Assembly (NCBI GenBank): GCA_019420945.1 | Contig: JAHZGF010000033.1 | Span: 1 to 17,023 of the forward strand | DNA from: Clostridiales bacterium | GTDB lineage: Bacteria; Bacillota; Clostridia; Oscillospirales; Oscillospiraceae | Direction of reading: 5' to 3' | DNA length: 17,023 nucleotides | Part shown: piece by piece, positions 7,318 to 14,447 of the stretch | Numbering within the stretch: position 1 is the first letter of the stretch | How the letters are laid out: each line of letters starts with the position of its first letter | Position numbers and translations under genes: made by a program | Notes under the pieces: model-generated | What the model saw: only the letters and a program-made list of their open reading frames with translations | What the model was told of the DNA's origin: nothing | The model's database searches: none

Positions 7318-7346
7318 ATCGTACCATATTCTTCTGAAAAATGCAA
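7318..7346 (-). promoter_or_regulatory. Predicted promoter of the AraC gene
   Basis: On the minus strand, TTGCAT (complement of 7341-7346) and TACGAT (complement of 7318-7323) are separated by 17 bases. The order of -35, -10, operator, ribosome binding site and start is the same as for the methyltransferase operon at 3877-3960. Confidence 0.6.
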
Positions 7347-7359
7347 GGGGAACAGTTCC

Positions 7360-7394
7360 GCCGGATAGGGGCAGAAGCCTGCCGGATGGGGGCA
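7360..7394 (+). promoter_or_regulatory. Tandem direct repeat, candidate AraC-protein binding site
   Basis: GCCGGATAGGGGCA (7360-7373) is repeated as GCCGGATGGGGGCA (7381-7394), with 13 of 14 bases matching and a 21-base period, two helical turns. Direct repeats at this spacing are typical of sites bound by AraC-family dimers. The second repeat ends where the -35 box of the ABC pair 2 promoter should be, which fits activation. Confidence 0.6.
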
Positions 7395-7412
7395 CACAAG
7401 GGGGACCCCCTC

Positions 7413-7421
7413 TGCTACACT
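7413..7421 (+). promoter_or_regulatory. Predicted extended -10 of ABC pair 2 promoter
   Basis: TGC directly before TACACT (7416-7421) forms an extended -10 element. No -35 hexamer is recognisable at the correct distance (CACACA at 7393-7398), as expected for an activator-dependent promoter. A GGGGGACCCCC palindrome lies in the spacer at 7400-7410. The start codon follows 43 bases after the -10 box. Confidence 0.45.
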
Positions 7422-7464
7422 GATGGGTGTGATGGTATCTCCCCAGAAAGCCAGGTGAATCTCT

Positions 7465-9240
7465 ATGAAACAAGCAGCTCCCAAGCGGGAATCTCCCTAC
7501 CGGGGGATTTTCCGGTTTGCCAGCGCAAAAAAGAAACAGCTGTCATTTTCCGTTATTCTCTCCGTTTTATCATCCGTATTTGGAATTGTCCCATACATCG
7601 CGGTAGCGGCGCTGCTTCAATCCGCTCTGGAAGGAAATCTGACAATGGAGCGGGTGGTCCTGCTGCCTGTGACAGCCCTCGCTGGATTTTTCCTGAAGCA
7701 TTGGCTCTATGCCAAATCTACCCTGTGTTCCCATAAGGCCGCCTACGAGATCATCAAAAATATCCGCACCGCCATCATGGGGAAGATGTCAAAGGTATCT
7801 ATGGGGACGGTACAGAGCAAATCTTCCGGTGAATTCAAGCAGCTTGTCATGGACGACGCGGACCGCCTGGAAATTCCCATTGCCCATGCGATTCCCGAGA
7901 TGATTGCCAGCACCTTGGCGCCGATCCTTGTCATCCTCTATCTGCTTTTTATCGACTGGCGCATGGCGCTCGCCGCGCTCGCTACCGGCGTGATTGGCAA
8001 TGTGATCTACTACTGTATGCTGATTGGCCGGGGCGATATGATGACGGAGTACATGGCCGCCAACGCCAACATGAACGGCACGATTGTGGAATATGTGAAT
8101 GGTATGGAGGTCATCAAGGCCTTCAACCAGACCGCTTCCTCCATGGACAGATTCAAAACATCTGTTTTGAAGGTACGGGATGTGACAACAAAATGGTACC
8201 GGCATTGCTGGCCCTTCATGAGCATCAGTCAGGCTGTTTTGCCCTCGTCCATCGCCTTTGTCCTGCCCGTCGGGATGGCGCTTTTTTCAGGCGGTGCGGT
8301 TAGCTTGAGTGAACTCATACTGTGCATCCTTCTCTCCATGGCGATCGTGGGCTCTTTGCAGACCTTCCTCGACTTCTGGGAGAGCACGGCGGTGGTAGCG
8401 GAGGTGCAGCCCCGTATCCAGGCCCTTCTCGATATGGAGGAACTGCCGGAGCCAGCGCAACCCAAACATGGCGACGGAGCAGATGTGGAACTGAAAGATG
8501 TTCACTTCGGATATGGTGACAGCGAGGTGATCCACGGCATTTCCTTTACTGCGAAAGAGGGAACCGTCACGGCCCTTGTCGGCCCGTCGGGTTCGGGCAA
8601 ATCGACGCTGGCCAAGCTGATCGCTCGGTTTTGGGATGTGGACGCGGGCGCAATTCTGGTGGGCGGTGCCGACATCCGGGAGATTGCCCTTCCAGAACTG
8701 ATGGAGCAGATCAGTTTTGTATCCCAGGATAATTTTCTTTTCAACATGAGCCTGCGGGACAACATCCGCATCGGGAAACCGGACGCCACGGACAAGGAAG
8801 TGGAATGGGCGGCTTCCCAGGCGGGGTGTGATGAATTTATTGCACGGTTTCCCCAAGGCTATGACACCAACGCCGGGGATGCGGGGGCAAGGCTCTCCGG
8901 CGGGGAGCGCCAGCGGATTGCCATTGCAAGAGCTATCCTTAAAAATGCTCCTATCGTAATTTTAGACGAGGCCACAGCCTTCACTGACCCCGAGAACGAG
9001 GACAAACTGCAGCAGTCCATTGACCGGCTGACCCAGGGGAAAACCCTGATCGTCATTGCACACCGTCTCTCCACCATCATGTATGCCGACCAGATTCTGG
9101 TTCTTGAAGATGGACAGATCACCGCACGAGGCACCCACGAGCAGCTCCTGGCCGGTTCTGAAACGTATCTGGATATGTGGAAGGCCCATATCAGCGCCAT
9201 GGACTGGAGTATGAATCAGGAGGAGAACGAACCATGCTGA
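7465..9240 (+). CDS. Exporter-fold ABC transporter subunit A, pair 2
   Basis: Complete half-transporter of 591 residues, paralogous to the truncated gene at the window start. Six membrane helices lie at about 28-52, 65-85, 145-163, 168-187, 250-275 and 283-305, with the coupling segment EYVNGMEVIKAF at 209-220. ATPase motifs are Walker A GPSGSGKST (373-381), Q-loop Gln421, signature LSGGE (477-481), Walker B with Asp501 and Glu502, and H-loop His533. The ATG at 7465 has AGGTGA six bases upstream. Its end overlaps the next start by seven bases (ATGCTGA), so the two subunits are coupled. With a YbtA/PchR-like regulator next door, I favour import of a metal chelate, as for YbtPQ, over drug export; homology alone cannot give the direction. 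Confidence 0.94.
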   Translation: MKQAAPKRESPYRGIFRFASAKKKQLSFSVILSVLSSVFGIVPYIAVAALLQSALEGNLTMERVVLLPVTALAGFFLKHWLYAKSTLCSHKAAYEIIKNIRTAIMGKMSKVSMGTVQSKSSGEFKQLVMDDADRLEIPIAHAIPEMIASTLAPILVILYLLFIDWRMALAALATGVIGNVIYYCMLIGRGDMMTEYMAANANMNGTIVEYVNGMEVIKAFNQTASSMDRFKTSVLKVRDVTTKWYRHCWPFMSISQAVLPSSIAFVLPVGMALFSGGAVSLSELILCILLSMAIVGSLQTFLDFWESTAVVAEVQPRIQALLDMEELPEPAQPKHGDGADVELKDVHFGYGDSEVIHGISFTAKEGTVTALVGPSGSGKSTLAKLIARFWDVDAGAILVGGADIREIALPELMEQISFVSQDNFLFNMSLRDNIRIGKPDATDKEVEWAASQAGCDEFIARFPQGYDTNAGDAGARLSGGERQRIAIARAILKNAPIVILDEATAFTDPENEDKLQQSIDRLTQGKTLIVIAHRLSTIMYADQILVLEDGQITARGTHEQLLAGSETYLDMWKAHISAMDWSMNQEENEPC

Positions 9241-10979
9241 AAATCATCCGGCGTGTCTTACGGTTAAGCGGAGATCTTTCAAAAAGGATCTGGGCCAGCT
9301 TCGTCTGCGGATTTTTAGAATCCATGTTCGGTCTGTTGCCTATCTGTGCGGTGTTCTTCGTTTTAAGCCAATTACAGAGCGGCCTCGGAATTACCGGCCA
9401 GACCTGGGGCATCGTTCTGGGACTAATCATCGGCGGGCTCGCTCTGCGCAGCATTTTCAAATACCTGGTATACCGGCTGCAAAGTACCGCAGGATTTGAA
9501 TTTGTGGCCCGGGAGCGCATCACCCTGGGTGACCGGCTGCGGAATGTCCCCATGGGCTTCTTCCACGACCACAGCATGGGTGAGCTGACCGCCACTATGA
9601 CCACCGACCTCAACTATCTGGAGAACTACTCCATGCACATTCTGGATAAGGTAACCTCCGGCGTTTTGAGCATGGTGGTCATGGCCATTTGCGTTTTGGT
9701 TTTCGACTGGCGCATCGGGCTGGTGTTTCTGGCGGGTATCCTTCTCTCTTTCCCAGTCTACAACTATATGCAAAAAAGAGGAAAAGAACTGTCTGAAAAG
9801 CGGCAGGCGATACAGTCCGGAGCAATCGCGGCTACGCTGGAATATGTGCAGGGCATCTCCGTCGTCAAGTCCTTTAATATGTGCGAGAAAAACATCAGCG
9901 AGATTGAGGCGGCCTACGAAAAGAACGCCGGCTCCGCCTACGAGGTGGAGCGGGTGTTTACGCCTCTAAACGCCGGCTATTCCATGGTGTTCCGCATCTG
10001 CGCCTGCGTCATGATGTTTTGCGCCGGGCTTTTGGCCACCGGCGGCGAGCTTACGTTTGCCCGGCTCTCCGTGATTCTGATCGCATCGTTTTCCATCTTC
10101 AACCCTCTGGAAGTCATGGGGCAGATGACCACGCTGATCCGCATGCTGGATTCCACCCTGGACCGGGTGGAGCGCGTCAAGACGGCAAAGAAAATTGATG
10201 AAAATGGGCAGGATGTAGCGCCCACTTCCTTTGACATTTCCTTCGACCATGTATCCTTTGCCTATGAAGATGGAAACCAAATTTTGAAAGACGTGAGCTT
10301 CACCATCCCCCAGGGGAGCATGACTGCTATTGTGGGACCCTCCGGCAGTGGAAAGACTACCATTACCCGGCTCATTGCCCGCTTTTGGGATGTGCAGAAG
10401 GGCAGCGTTACCGTGGGCGGCCACGATGTGAAAGAGTTCACCTGCGACAGCCTGCTGAAAAACATGAGCATGGTGTTCCAGAACGTCTATCTCTTTCACG
10501 ATACCATTGAAAACAACATCAAGTTCGGCTCTCCCGACGCCACCCATGAGCAGGTAGTGGAGGCAGCGAAAAAAGCCTGCTGCCATGATTTTATCTCGGC
10601 GCTTCCGGACGGGTACAACACCGTGATCGGAGAGGGTGGTTCGACGCTCTCCGGCGGCGAGAAGCAACGGATCTCCATCGCCCGGGCCATGCTGAAAGAC
10701 GCGCCCATTATTCTGCTGGATGAAGCAACCGCCAGCGTTGACCCGGAAAACGAAGTGCATCTACAGCAGGCGATCAGTGCGCTGGTAAAAGATAAAACAT
10801 TGGTGGTCATTGCGCATCGCCTGTCCACGATTCGGAACGCGGATCAAATCCTGGTTGTAGATGACGGAAAAATCGTACAGCGGGGTACCCATGAGGAACT
10901 GGTAAAACAAAAAGGGATTTATCAGAATTTCTGGAATATCCGTCAGCACGCGCGGAATTGGAAAGTGGCAAGATCCTGA
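9234..10979 (+). CDS. Exporter-fold ABC transporter subunit B, pair 2
   Basis: Half-transporter of 581 residues, the inferred partner of the preceding subunit and paralog of the gene at 1214. Six membrane helices span about 20-305, with the EYVQGISVVKSF segment at 203-214. ATPase motifs are Walker A GPSGSGKTT (368-376), Q-loop Gln416, signature LSGGE (472-476), Walker B with Asp496 and Glu497, and H-loop His528. The ATG at 9234 is chosen because AGGAGG lies ten bases upstream (9218-9223) and the start matches the paralog; an in-frame ATG at 9177 lies inside the previous gene and lacks support. Unlike pair 1, no DtxR-like/Rrf2 cassette follows; a hairpin and a new operon come next. The same reading applies for substrate: a metal chelate by context, unproven. 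Confidence 0.94.
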   Translation: MLKIIRRVLRLSGDLSKRIWASFVCGFLESMFGLLPICAVFFVLSQLQSGLGITGQTWGIVLGLIIGGLALRSIFKYLVYRLQSTAGFEFVARERITLGDRLRNVPMGFFHDHSMGELTATMTTDLNYLENYSMHILDKVTSGVLSMVVMAICVLVFDWRIGLVFLAGILLSFPVYNYMQKRGKELSEKRQAIQSGAIAATLEYVQGISVVKSFNMCEKNISEIEAAYEKNAGSAYEVERVFTPLNAGYSMVFRICACVMMFCAGLLATGGELTFARLSVILIASFSIFNPLEVMGQMTTLIRMLDSTLDRVERVKTAKKIDENGQDVAPTSFDISFDHVSFAYEDGNQILKDVSFTIPQGSMTAIVGPSGSGKTTITRLIARFWDVQKGSVTVGGHDVKEFTCDSLLKNMSMVFQNVYLFHDTIENNIKFGSPDATHEQVVEAAKKACCHDFISALPDGYNTVIGEGGSTLSGGEKQRISIARAMLKDAPIILLDEATASVDPENEVHLQQAISALVKDKTLVVIAHRLSTIRNADQILVVDDGKIVQRGTHEELVKQKGIYQNFWNIRQHARNWKVARS

Positions 10980-10984
10980 ATGAT

Positions 10985-11021
10985 AACTGCGGTCATTCTC
11001 TTTGACGGGCCGCAGTTTCTT
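10985..11021 (+). terminator. Hairpin, probable weak terminator after ABC pair 2
   Basis: AACTGCGG (10985-10992) pairs with CCGCAGTT (11010-11017), with possible TCA/TGA pairing inside. The trailing T tract is short and interrupted (TTCTT). Some read-through into the Nik-like operon is therefore possible. TTGACG at 11002-11007, within the hairpin, could serve as a -35 box for that operon, but the matching -10 (AATGCC) is poor. Confidence 0.55.
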
Positions 11022-11029
11022 CGGAATGC

Positions 11030-11048
11030 CGGTTAGGAGATTCTAACT
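11030..11048 (-). promoter_or_regulatory. Operator site 3 upstream of Nik-like importer operon
   Basis: Read on the minus strand the sequence is AGTTAGAATCTCCTAACCG; the half-sites GTTAG and CTAAC occupy 11032-11047. It shares AGTTAGAA, the following A/T-C, and CTAACC with the other two sites. It lies 30 bases before the predicted start at 11078. A -10-like TATTAT follows at 11049-11054, but I find no convincing -35 partner. A bound repressor here would block the importer promoter or elongation. Confidence 0.7.
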
Positions 11049-11077
11049 TATTATTACAGAGAAAGGAGGTGGAGCTG

Positions 11078-12019
11078 GTGGCTTTCCACTGGGGAAAACG
11101 AATTTTGCGTTTCATCATTCTGCTCCTTGGCGTCAGCATCCTGTGTTTTATTCTGACTGCCCTGTCCAGCATTGACCCTGTGACCTATATCATCCGCCGG
11201 GGGAATCTTTCCCCCACGCCGGAGGTCATCGAGCAGGTGCGTGAGGAACTTGGACTTGACAGCCCCCTTCCCATCCGCTATTTCACTTGGATTGCCGGGG
11301 CATTACACGGAGATTTTGGGGAATCCGTATTTACCAGAAATCCTGTTTCAGAAGATCTGGCCGCATACTTTCCAACCACATTGCGGTTGCTGCTGCTGAC
11401 ACTGGCGGAGATCATCGTTTTTTCCCTTCTGCTGGGGGTGTTGTGCGCGGCAAAGCAGAACAAGCTGATCGACCATATCATGCGTGGCATTTCGATATTG
11501 GGCATTTGCCTTCCGCCCTTCTGGCTGGGTTTCCTGCTTTTGATTGCCTTTGCTGTGGAAATACCCATTTTCAGCGTGACACCGGCACCGGGAATCAAGG
11601 GACTGATACTTCCCTCGGTCACGCTGGCATTCCCGGTGATCTGTTCCACCGTCCGGCTGTTCCGGGCCTCTCTCCTGGAGGAACTGCACCGGGACTATGT
11701 GCGGTTTGCCAGAGCCAGCGGTATGAGCAAAGCCCAGGTTATTTGGCGGAAGGCCTTTCGCAACGCCCTTCCGCCGGTAGTCACGCTGTTTTGCCAGTAT
11801 GTCAGTTATCTCATCGCGGGGAGCGCCGTGGTGGAAAAGGTCTTTTCCATCAAGGGTGTGGGAAATTACCTGATGAACTGCATCATGGCTGCCGACTCCA
11901 ACGCCATCGGCGCCTGTATGTTGCTCATTGCCACGCTGTATCTGCTGGCAGAATTGGGAGGAGAAATCCTCAACCACTTCCTGTGCCCGTGGAGAAAGGA
12001 GGAGAGCGATGGTTCCTAA
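11078..12019 (+). CDS. Nik/Dpp/Opp-type ABC permease, NikB-like
   Basis: Membrane-spanning subunit of 313 residues of a peptide/nickel-type importer. The first helix is at about 9-29, followed by the extracytoplasmic region with LDSPLPIRYFTW and LHGDFGES, typical of the DppB/NikB/OppB family, then helices from about 102 onward. The EAA loop that contacts the ATPases is around 201-232 (EELHRDYVRFARASG, then FRNALPP). I chose GTG at 11078 because AGGAGG (11064-11069) then has eight-base spacing; an in-frame GTG at 11069 overlaps that site. The gene overlaps the next permease by 11 bases. Metal chelate, nickel or peptide are all plausible substrates; the upstream operator favours a metal-linked one. 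Confidence 0.92.
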   Translation: MAFHWGKRILRFIILLLGVSILCFILTALSSIDPVTYIIRRGNLSPTPEVIEQVREELGLDSPLPIRYFTWIAGALHGDFGESVFTRNPVSEDLAAYFPTTLRLLLLTLAEIIVFSLLLGVLCAAKQNKLIDHIMRGISILGICLPPFWLGFLLLIAFAVEIPIFSVTPAPGIKGLILPSVTLAFPVICSTVRLFRASLLEELHRDYVRFARASGMSKAQVIWRKAFRNALPPVVTLFCQYVSYLIAGSAVVEKVFSIKGVGNYLMNCIMAADSNAIGACMLLIATLYLLAELGGEILNHFLCPWRKEESDGS

Positions 12020-12833
12020 GATCCTGAAAAACCCACAAGCAGTCATTGGGCTGGCGCTCATCGTCCTCATCTGCGCCGTGGCGCTGTTGGCCCCCATTCT
12101 GGCTCCCAATGATCCAAACGCGGTGGACCCCTTATTGAAATACCAGCCGCCGAGCCGTCAATTTCCTTTGGGGACGGATCAATTGGGGCGCTGTGAGCTT
12201 TCCCGCCTTTTGTACGGAGCCAGAGCGTCTCTTGGCCTTGCCTTCCCCATATTGATTTTGCTGGGTGGCATCGGGCTGATTCTCGGTATGATGACCGCGT
12301 GCATCGGTGGACGCTTCGATCAGATCATCACGGGCATCAGTCAAATTTTTATTGCCTTCCCAACCTTAATCATTGCGGTGGCTGTCATTGGCATCCTGGG
12401 CGACGGGCTGCAAAATATCGTCTGGGCGGTGGTCATTTCCATGTGGGCCAGGTTCATGCAGCTCATCCGCACCTATGCCAAAACGGAACTGAACCGGGAT
12501 TACATCACGGCCGCAAAGGTATCCGGCTGCGGGATGTGGCAGATCATTTTCCACCATCTGATTCCAAACATCCTGCCCCAGTTTTTAGTGTACTTTTCAA
12601 CAGGCGTTGCCTCCGCCATCCTCACCGTGTCCAGCTTTTCCTTTTTGGGACTGGGCCTGCCCAGCGGAACGGCGGAGTGGGGCGCTATGCTGGAGGAGGC
12701 CCAGACTGCCCTGTATTCTCATCCTGAACTGCTGATCTATCCGGGCATCTGCATTTTGCTGGCGGCCGCCGGCTTCAACCTCTTTGGGGAGGCGCTGCGG
12801 GATATTCTCCAGCCACAGGAGGATGTGCTATGA
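12009..12833 (+). CDS. Nik/Dpp/Opp-type ABC permease, NikC-like
   Basis: Second permease, 274 residues. It has an N-terminal helix (about 11-33) with the family pattern LLAPILAPNDPNAVD, then FPLGTDQLGRCELSRLLYG (52-70), the usual HPLGTDxxGRD motif with Cys in place of the last Asp. Further helices follow, with an EAA loop around 160-190 and the hallmark SFLGLGLPSGTAEWGAML at 211-228. The ATG at 12009 has AAGGAGG just upstream and gives the standard N-terminus; an in-frame extension upstream lies within the NikB-like gene. Its stop overlaps the start of the first ATPase gene (ATGA). It is inferred to heterodimerise with the NikB-like subunit to form the translocation channel. Confidence 0.93.
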   Translation: MVPKILKNPQAVIGLALIVLICAVALLAPILAPNDPNAVDPLLKYQPPSRQFPLGTDQLGRCELSRLLYGARASLGLAFPILILLGGIGLILGMMTACIGGRFDQIITGISQIFIAFPTLIIAVAVIGILGDGLQNIVWAVVISMWARFMQLIRTYAKTELNRDYITAAKVSGCGMWQIIFHHLIPNILPQFLVYFSTGVASAILTVSSFSFLGLGLPSGTAEWGAMLEEAQTALYSHPELLIYPGICILLAAAGFNLFGEALRDILQPQEDVL

Positions 12834-13615
12834 GCGGCCCCCTGTTGGAAGTGGAGCGCCTGACTGTCGTCCATAAGGAGACGAAAAAGACCTTGGTCCG
12901 CAATATCAGCTTTCCCTTGAACCCCGGGGAAGTTCTCACAATCCTGGGGCAGTCCGGCAGCGGCAAGACCATGACCTGCCGGGCCATTCTGGGAATCCTC
13001 AGCCGCCGGGCCTTTCAAATCCAAGGGAAGATTTGCTTTGATGGAACGGATCTGTTGGCTTTGAAAGAGAAAGACCGCAGCCGCTTTTACGGCAGCCAGA
13101 TTGCCTTCATCCCCCAAAATCCCATGACGGCCCTGGACCCGTCTCGGAAAATCGGCCGCCAGATGGTGGAATTTCTCCGGCTCCACCGGCCCATGGCGAA
13201 AAGAGACGCCCTCTCCCTTTGCCAACAGGCGCTGGCGGAGACAGGCCTGCCGGATACAAAGCGCGTTCTGGTCAGCCTGCCCGGAGAACTGTCCGGCGGG
13301 ATGCTCCAGCGGGTTCTGATCGCTCTTGCCATTGCGGGAAACGCCCGGCTCATCATCGCCGATGAACCCACCACCGCTCTGGACGCCATTCACCGGGGCC
13401 AAGCAGTGGAACAGCTTCTTCATTTGCGGGAGAGGGGCTGCGCGCTGCTCCTTGTCACCCACGATTTTGATGTGGTGCGCCACGGAAAGGGACGGGTCCT
13501 GATTTTGAAAGACGGATGCGTGGTGGAACAGGGCGGCAGCGAAGAGATCCTGCAAAATCCCCGGCACCCGTACACAAAAGCGCTGCTGGACGCGGCCCAT
13601 TTGAAACGGGGGTGA
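12830..13615 (+). CDS. Nik/Dpp/Opp-type ABC ATPase 1, NikD-like
   Basis: ATPase subunit of 261 residues. Motifs are Walker A GQSGSGKT (40-47), Q-loop Gln96 (FIPQNPMTALDP), signature LSGGM (154-158), Walker B LIIADEP (174-180), H-loop His211, and the family's C-terminal HPYTKALL (246-253). It ends soon after that motif, so it lacks the Cys-rich C-terminal extension of OppD/DppD proteins and is closer in size to NikD. The gene begins with an ATGA overlap and is followed, four bases after its stop, by the second ATPase. It powers import together with that partner at the cytoplasmic face of the permeases. Confidence 0.93.
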   Translation: MSGPLLEVERLTVVHKETKKTLVRNISFPLNPGEVLTILGQSGSGKTMTCRAILGILSRRAFQIQGKICFDGTDLLALKEKDRSRFYGSQIAFIPQNPMTALDPSRKIGRQMVEFLRLHRPMAKRDALSLCQQALAETGLPDTKRVLVSLPGELSGGMLQRVLIALAIAGNARLIIADEPTTALDAIHRGQAVEQLLHLRERGCALLLVTHDFDVVRHGKGRVLILKDGCVVEQGGSEEILQNPRHPYTKALLDAAHLKRG

Positions 13616-13619
13616 AATT

Positions 13620-14447
13620 ATGCTGGAGATACAAAATGTCAGCAAGCAGTACCCAAGACCCAACCAGCAGCAGGTAGACGCCGTCTCCGGCGTGAGCCTG
13701 ACGCTGGAGGAACACCGGATTTATGCCCTGGTGGGCGAGAGCGGTTGCGGCAAAAGTACCCTGTCCCGGCTCATTTTGGGGCTGGAAGCCCCCACGTCCG
13801 GGCGGGTGCTTTTGGATGGAGCGCCTGTTTCCCGCAAAGGCAAGGCCGGGCGGATTCAGACAGCCAAGGCGGTCCAACTGGTGCTTCAGGACGGTGCAAG
13901 TTCTCTTGACCCGCATTTCACCGTGTATCAGGCCATTGCGGAACCCATCCGGACCGTTTTGCAGTTGCCGAAAGAGGAGGAGCGGCAGCGGGTCTTTGCG
14001 CTCATTGCCCGCATGGGGCTGCCGGAGGAATCCGCGGAACAGAAAACGGGGGAACTCTCCGGCGGGCAGCAAAAGCGGGTGGGCATTGCCCGGGCGCTGG
14101 CGTTGTCCCCCCGGTACATCGTCTTTGACGAGTCCCTCAGCGGGCTGGATGTGATCCTTCGAAAAAAGATTTTGAAATTACTGAAACGTGTTCAGGAGAA
14201 CGAACGGTGCAGCTATCTGTTCATTACCCACGAAATCGACGCGGCCCTTTATCTTGCGGACGAAATTCACGTGATGCAAAACGGGAAACTGGTGGAAAGC
14301 TGCCGGTGGGAGGGGAATCTGGATGCGTTTCAACATCCCTATACCAAGCGGCTTTTGAAAGCTTCCCATCTTCTGTACCCCAGGGATACCCGCCCATCCG
14401 GGCGTGATCTATACAAACGAATCCAGGAAAGGAAGGTAACCTTATGA
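13620..14447 (+). CDS. Nik/Dpp/Opp-type ABC ATPase 2, NikE-like
   Basis: ATPase subunit of 275 residues. Motifs are Walker A GESGCGKST (39-47), Q-loop Gln90 (LVLQDGASSLDP), signature LSGGQ (146-150), Walker B YIVFDE (166-171), H-loop His204, and HPYTKRLL (239-246). In the D-loop stretch DESLSGLD the usual Pro after the catalytic Glu is Ser; the catalytic Glu itself is kept, so activity is expected. The ribosome binding site is modest (GGGGGTG just before the ATG), which suggests coupling to the gene upstream. The stop overlaps the binding-protein start by ATGA. It pairs with ATPase 1 in the importer. Confidence 0.93.
   Translation: MLEIQNVSKQYPRPNQQQVDAVSGVSLTLEEHRIYALVGESGCGKSTLSRLILGLEAPTSGRVLLDGAPVSRKGKAGRIQTAKAVQLVLQDGASSLDPHFTVYQAIAEPIRTVLQLPKEEERQRVFALIARMGLPEESAEQKTGELSGGQQKRVGIARALALSPRYIVFDESLSGLDVILRKKILKLLKRVQENERCSYLFITHEIDAALYLADEIHVMQNGKLVESCRWEGNLDAFQHPYTKRLLKASHLLYPRDTRPSGRDLYKRIQERKVTL

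Noticed and set aside
7400..7410. GGGGGACCCCC palindrome as an independent operator
   Set aside because: It is a single low-complexity palindrome with no second copy in the window; it is noted only as part of the promoter spacer.
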